Shown here: one piece after another, positions 61,299 to 64,000 of the stretch
Numbering within the stretch: the first letter of the stretch is position 1
Layout: each line of letters starts with the position of its first letter
Assembly: GCF_900637975.1 (NCBI RefSeq)
Contig: NZ_LR134477.1
Location: 682,001 to 746,000, forward strand
DNA length: 64,000 nt
Reading direction: 5' to 3'
Origin: Actinomyces viscosus
GTDB lineage: Bacteria; Actinomycetota; Actinomycetes; Actinomycetales; Actinomycetaceae
Translations under genes and position numbers: made by a program
Notes under the pieces: model-generated
Database searches by the model: none
What the model saw: only the letters and a program-made list of their open reading frames with translations
Told to the model about the DNA's origin: nothing

Positions 61299-63428
61299 GT
61301 GTCCAGTAAGCAGCGAAAGCGCCCCGGGCGCCGCCTCCTGATGTTCATCCTCGTCCTCATCATCGGTTTCGGTGCGCTGGTGGCGGGAACCATGAGGCAC
61401 AAGGCGTCGCTGACGCCCGGCCTCGCCCTCGACCTCGAAGGCGGCACCCAGATCATCCTGACGCCCACGACCTCCGACGGCTCGTCAATCAGCGACAACG
61501 ATGTCGAGCAGGCCATTGAGGTGATCCGCCAGCGCGTGGACGCCTCCGGTGTCTCCGAGGCCCAGATCTCTCGCCAGGGCGGTCAGAACATCGTGGTCTC
61601 GCTGCCCGGAAAGCCCAGCCAGGCGACCCTGGAGCTGGTGCGGACCTCCGCCGTCATGTACTTCCGACCGGTCATCCGCATCCTGCCGGGCAGCGCCCAG
61701 CAGGCGGCCAAGAACATCGCCAGCCAGAACCCCTCCGCCGGGGCCACCCAGGCGCCCACGGACCAGCCCACTGCTCAGTCCGAGGTCCAGCCCGACCCCA
61801 ACGCCGGCGGCGAGGAGGCCACCCAGCCGGCCGAGGACTCCGCAGGCGAGGAAGGCGGCTCGAGCGAGGACGATCAGACGACTGGGCAGGAGGGGCAGGA
61901 CGGCGCCTCGGCCGAGCAGCCCGCCGCCACCTCGGCGCCCACCGCCGAGTCCACCGCGCAGCCCAGGACTCCCGAGGAGATCGCCAAGCAGCTGGCGGAC
62001 GTCAACCAGGACGGCGTCATCTCCTCCGACCCGCTGCCCTCCCAGGACCAGGACAAGAACAACTCCTCAGACTCCTGGATCACTGAGCAGCTCCTCTACG
62101 ACGGCTACATGACCGACTGCTCCGACCCGAAGAACCTCACTGGTCAGACGCAGGACCCCAAGGTCGCCGTCATCTCCTGCTCCAAGGAGGCCGGTTCCCA
62201 GCAGCACGGCGCCTACATCCTCGGCCCGGCCGAGATCACCGGCACCGAGCTCAAGAGCGCCAGCTCGGGCCTGGAGACCGACTCGCGGGGACAGGCCACC
62301 AACAAGTGGGTCGTCTCGCTGGCCTTCAACCCCGACGGCACCAAGAAGTTCTCCGAGCTGTCCAAGCGCCTGCTGGCCTACCGTGACCAGGCCAGTGCCG
62401 CCGGCACCCAGGGCGCTCAGTCCCAGCAGGCCCAGAACGACCAGGCCAAGGCCCAGTTCGCCATCGTCCTGGACGGTCTGACCATCATGGCCTCTGGCTT
62501 CAATCAGGACGTCCACTCGCCGATCACCGACGGCCGGGTCCAGATCACCGGCGGCTTCAACCAGAACCAGGCCAACACGCTGGCCAACCAGCTCTCCTTC
62601 GGCTCGCTGCCGCTGAGCTTCACGGTTCAGTCCGAGCAGCAGATCTCCGCCACCCTGGGCACCGAGCAGCTGCGCAACGGTCTGATCGCCGGACTCATCG
62701 GCTTCGGACTCATCATCCTCTACCTGGCCTGGCAGTACCGCGGCCTGGCGGTGGTGGCCGTGGCCTCCCTGGTGGTGGCCGCCGCCGGCACCTACCTGGT
62801 GATCGCCGCGCTGAGCGCCACCATGGGCTACCGCCTGTCCCTGGCGGGAGTGGCCGGACTCATCATCTCCATCGGCATCACGGTGGACTCCTTCATCATC
62901 TACTTCGAACGCGTGCGCGACGAGGTGCGTCTGGGACGAACCCTGAAGACGGCCATCGATGAGGGGTGGAAGCACGCCAGGCGCACGATCCTCGTCTCCG
63001 ACGCCGTCAACCTCGTGGCCGCGATCGTGCTGTACTTCCTCGCCGTCGGCGGGGTGCAGGGCTTCGCCTTCACCCTGGGGGTCACCACCTGCGTGGACCT
63101 GGCCATCATCATCTTCTTCACCCACCCGTTCATGGAGTGGATCGTCCGCTTCCGCTTCTTCGGTGAGGGTCACCGGCTCTCGGGCCTGGACCCCGAGCAC
63201 CTCGGGGCGACGTCGTCGTCCACCTACGGCAAGGGGCGCGAGGCCGTGGCCGACCGTGTGGCCGGCTCCCTGGCTCGCCGCAAGGCTGAGGCCCGTAAGG
63301 CCGCCGAGAGCCCGGATGACAGCGCGGACGAGACTGCCGAGGAGGCAGCCGATGACGCGGCTGAGCAGGCGGAGGATGAGGCGGTCGATGCCACGGCCGG
63401 TGACGGAAAGGACGGTGAGACGAAGTGA
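61299..63428 (+). CDS. secD: Protein translocase subunit SecD
   Basis: Uses the proton gradient to help pull exported proteins through SecYEG. It has 709 residues from GTG 61299 behind AGGAAGGG. One N-terminal helix, a large outside domain (LALDLEGGTQIILTP motif D1; VIRQRVDASGVSEAQI), then five more helices including GLIAGLIGFGLIILYLAWQY and GLIISIGITVDSFIIYFERV (D4-D5 region). A Gln/Glu/Ala/Pro-rich insert of about 75 residues (145-222) lies within the outside domain, and the C-terminus is a long acidic tail. It overlaps secF (GTGA). Confidence 0.96.
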   Translation: MSSKQRKRPGRRLLMFILVLIIGFGALVAGTMRHKASLTPGLALDLEGGTQIILTPTTSDGSSISDNDVEQAIEVIRQRVDASGVSEAQISRQGGQNIVVSLPGKPSQATLELVRTSAVMYFRPVIRILPGSAQQAAKNIASQNPSAGATQAPTDQPTAQSEVQPDPNAGGEEATQPAEDSAGEEGGSSEDDQTTGQEGQDGASAEQPAATSAPTAESTAQPRTPEEIAKQLADVNQDGVISSDPLPSQDQDKNNSSDSWITEQLLYDGYMTDCSDPKNLTGQTQDPKVAVISCSKEAGSQQHGAYILGPAEITGTELKSASSGLETDSRGQATNKWVVSLAFNPDGTKKFSELSKRLLAYRDQASAAGTQGAQSQQAQNDQAKAQFAIVLDGLTIMASGFNQDVHSPITDGRVQITGGFNQNQANTLANQLSFGSLPLSFTVQSEQQISATLGTEQLRNGLIAGLIGFGLIILYLAWQYRGLAVVAVASLVVAAAGTYLVIAALSATMGYRLSLAGVAGLIISIGITVDSFIIYFERVRDEVRLGRTLKTAIDEGWKHARRTILVSDAVNLVAAIVLYFLAVGGVQGFAFTLGVTTCVDLAIIIFFTHPFMEWIVRFRFFGEGHRLSGLDPEHLGATSSSTYGKGREAVADRVAGSLARRKAEARKAAESPDDSADETAEEAADDAAEQAEDEAVDATAGDGKDGETK

Positions 63429-64000
63429 AGTCTCTCGCCACGCTCGGTAACGAGCTCTACTCGGGCAAGACGTCCATCCCCTTCGTCGCTAAGCGACGGC
63501 TCTGGTACCTCATCGCGGTCGTTGTCATCGCCGGCTCGGCCACGCTCTTGGCCACCGTGGGACTCACTCCCGGTATCGACTTCAAGGGCGGATCGGAGAT
63601 CACGGTGACGGGCCTGTCCTCACCCTCGGAGCACCCCGCCAACGAGGTCCTGTCCAAGGACGACCTCACGGCCGGCTCGTCGGTGACGACCATGGGCTCG
63701 TCCTCGGTGCGCGTGCAGACCAGCCAGCTGAGCAAGGAGCGCCTCGACTCGTTGGCCAGCGAGCTCGCCACCGCCTACAAGACCGACGCCTCCAACGTCT
63801 CGGCCACGACCGTGGGACCGACCTGGTCCTCCGACGTCACCAAGAAGGCCGCCCGCGGCCTGGTCCTGTTCTTCGTCTTCGTCGGACTGCTCATCTGGGC
63901 CTACTTCCGTACCTGGAAGATGGCCGTGGCGGCCCTGCTGGCCCTGTGCCACGACATCGTCGTCACGGTGGGCATCTACGCGCTGTCCGGCTTCGAGGTC
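63425..64000 (+). CDS. secF: Protein translocase subunit SecF, 3' end missing
   Basis: Partner of SecD. 192 residues are visible before the right edge: first helix (WYLIAVVVIAGSATLLATVG), then GLTPGIDFKGGSEITV, the SecF signature, and later helices starting with ARGLVLFFVFVGLLIWAYFR. GTG 63425 overlaps the secD stop. Confidence 0.95.
   Translation, partial: MKSLATLGNELYSGKTSIPFVAKRRLWYLIAVVVIAGSATLLATVGLTPGIDFKGGSEITVTGLSSPSEHPANEVLSKDDLTAGSSVTTMGSSSVRVQTSQLSKERLDSLASELATAYKTDASNVSATTVGPTWSSDVTKKAARGLVLFFVFVGLLIWAYFRTWKMAVAALLALCHDIVVTVGIYALSGFEV

Overview
The window is about 68-70% G+C (estimated by eye) and densely packed. It carries short translational overlaps of the ATGA and GTGA type, phosphatidylinositol-mannoside genes, a GlnE/GlnA adenylylation pair, TreX-Y-Z trehalose synthesis and a pyruvate formate-lyase operon. 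Gene content and order point to a facultatively anaerobic actinobacterium, most likely Actinomyces or a close relative of the oral A. oris/naeslundii group. The genus is an inference from gene content; no search was run.

Region 1 (1-24.5 kb) follows a gene order also known from Mycobacterium (pepB, dlaT, lipB, lipA, a DUF4191 gene, glnA1, glnE), with lineage-specific insertions. It begins with glnE (left end cut off) and a histidine phosphatase on the plus strand. A three-gene polar amino-acid ABC importer, glnA, a DUF4191 membrane protein, lipA and lipB follow on the minus strand. A divergent membrane-anchored pseudokinase comes next. Then there is a divergent pair: a large fused FAD/NADPH oxidoreductase and a TetR regulator that share two near-identical palindromic operators. 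The lipoyl-enzyme pair lpd-sucB (dihydrolipoyl dehydrogenase and an E2 with two lipoyl domains), an M17 aminopeptidase with an inserted acidic segment, and an unknown four-helix membrane protein complete the region. lipA/lipB make the lipoyl cofactor used by the E2.

Region 2 (22.5-34.5 kb) holds a ClC-type channel coupled to an S9 peptidase, dxs of the MEP pathway, and the pyruvate formate-lyase operon. The lyase appears split: a 704-residue PflB without a glycyl-radical loop is followed by an 81-residue protein that consists of little more than that loop, and then by the radical-SAM activase PflA. Three copies of an inverted-repeat operator resembling the mycobacterial DosR box lie upstream. 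A complete IS1634-type insertion sequence follows the operon.

Region 3 (34.5-43.5 kb, minus strand) holds ribonuclease D with an in-frame 27-bp tandem repeat, a DUF3000 gene, and glgX-treY-treZ for trehalose synthesis from glycogen. Two adjacent tRNA genes (Gly-GCC and Val-GAC) and a terminator follow.

Region 4 (44.2-64 kb, plus strand) starts with an ATP-grasp ligase and a FemABX-like transferase, a plausible peptidoglycan cross-bridge cassette. A widely conserved actinobacterial run follows: thrS, a HIT protein, PIP synthase, PIM acyltransferase, pimA, a LemA-like protein, a PrsW protease, pdxS, a NUDIX hydrolase, pdxT, yebC, ruvC, ruvA, ruvB, yajC, secD and secF (right end cut off). A LexA-type box sits in the ruvC-ruvA gap, and ruvC seems to use a CTG start.

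The best candidates for something undescribed are the split lyase with its triple operator, the TetR-controlled fused oxidoreductase, the pseudokinase beside lipB, and the cross-bridge cassette.
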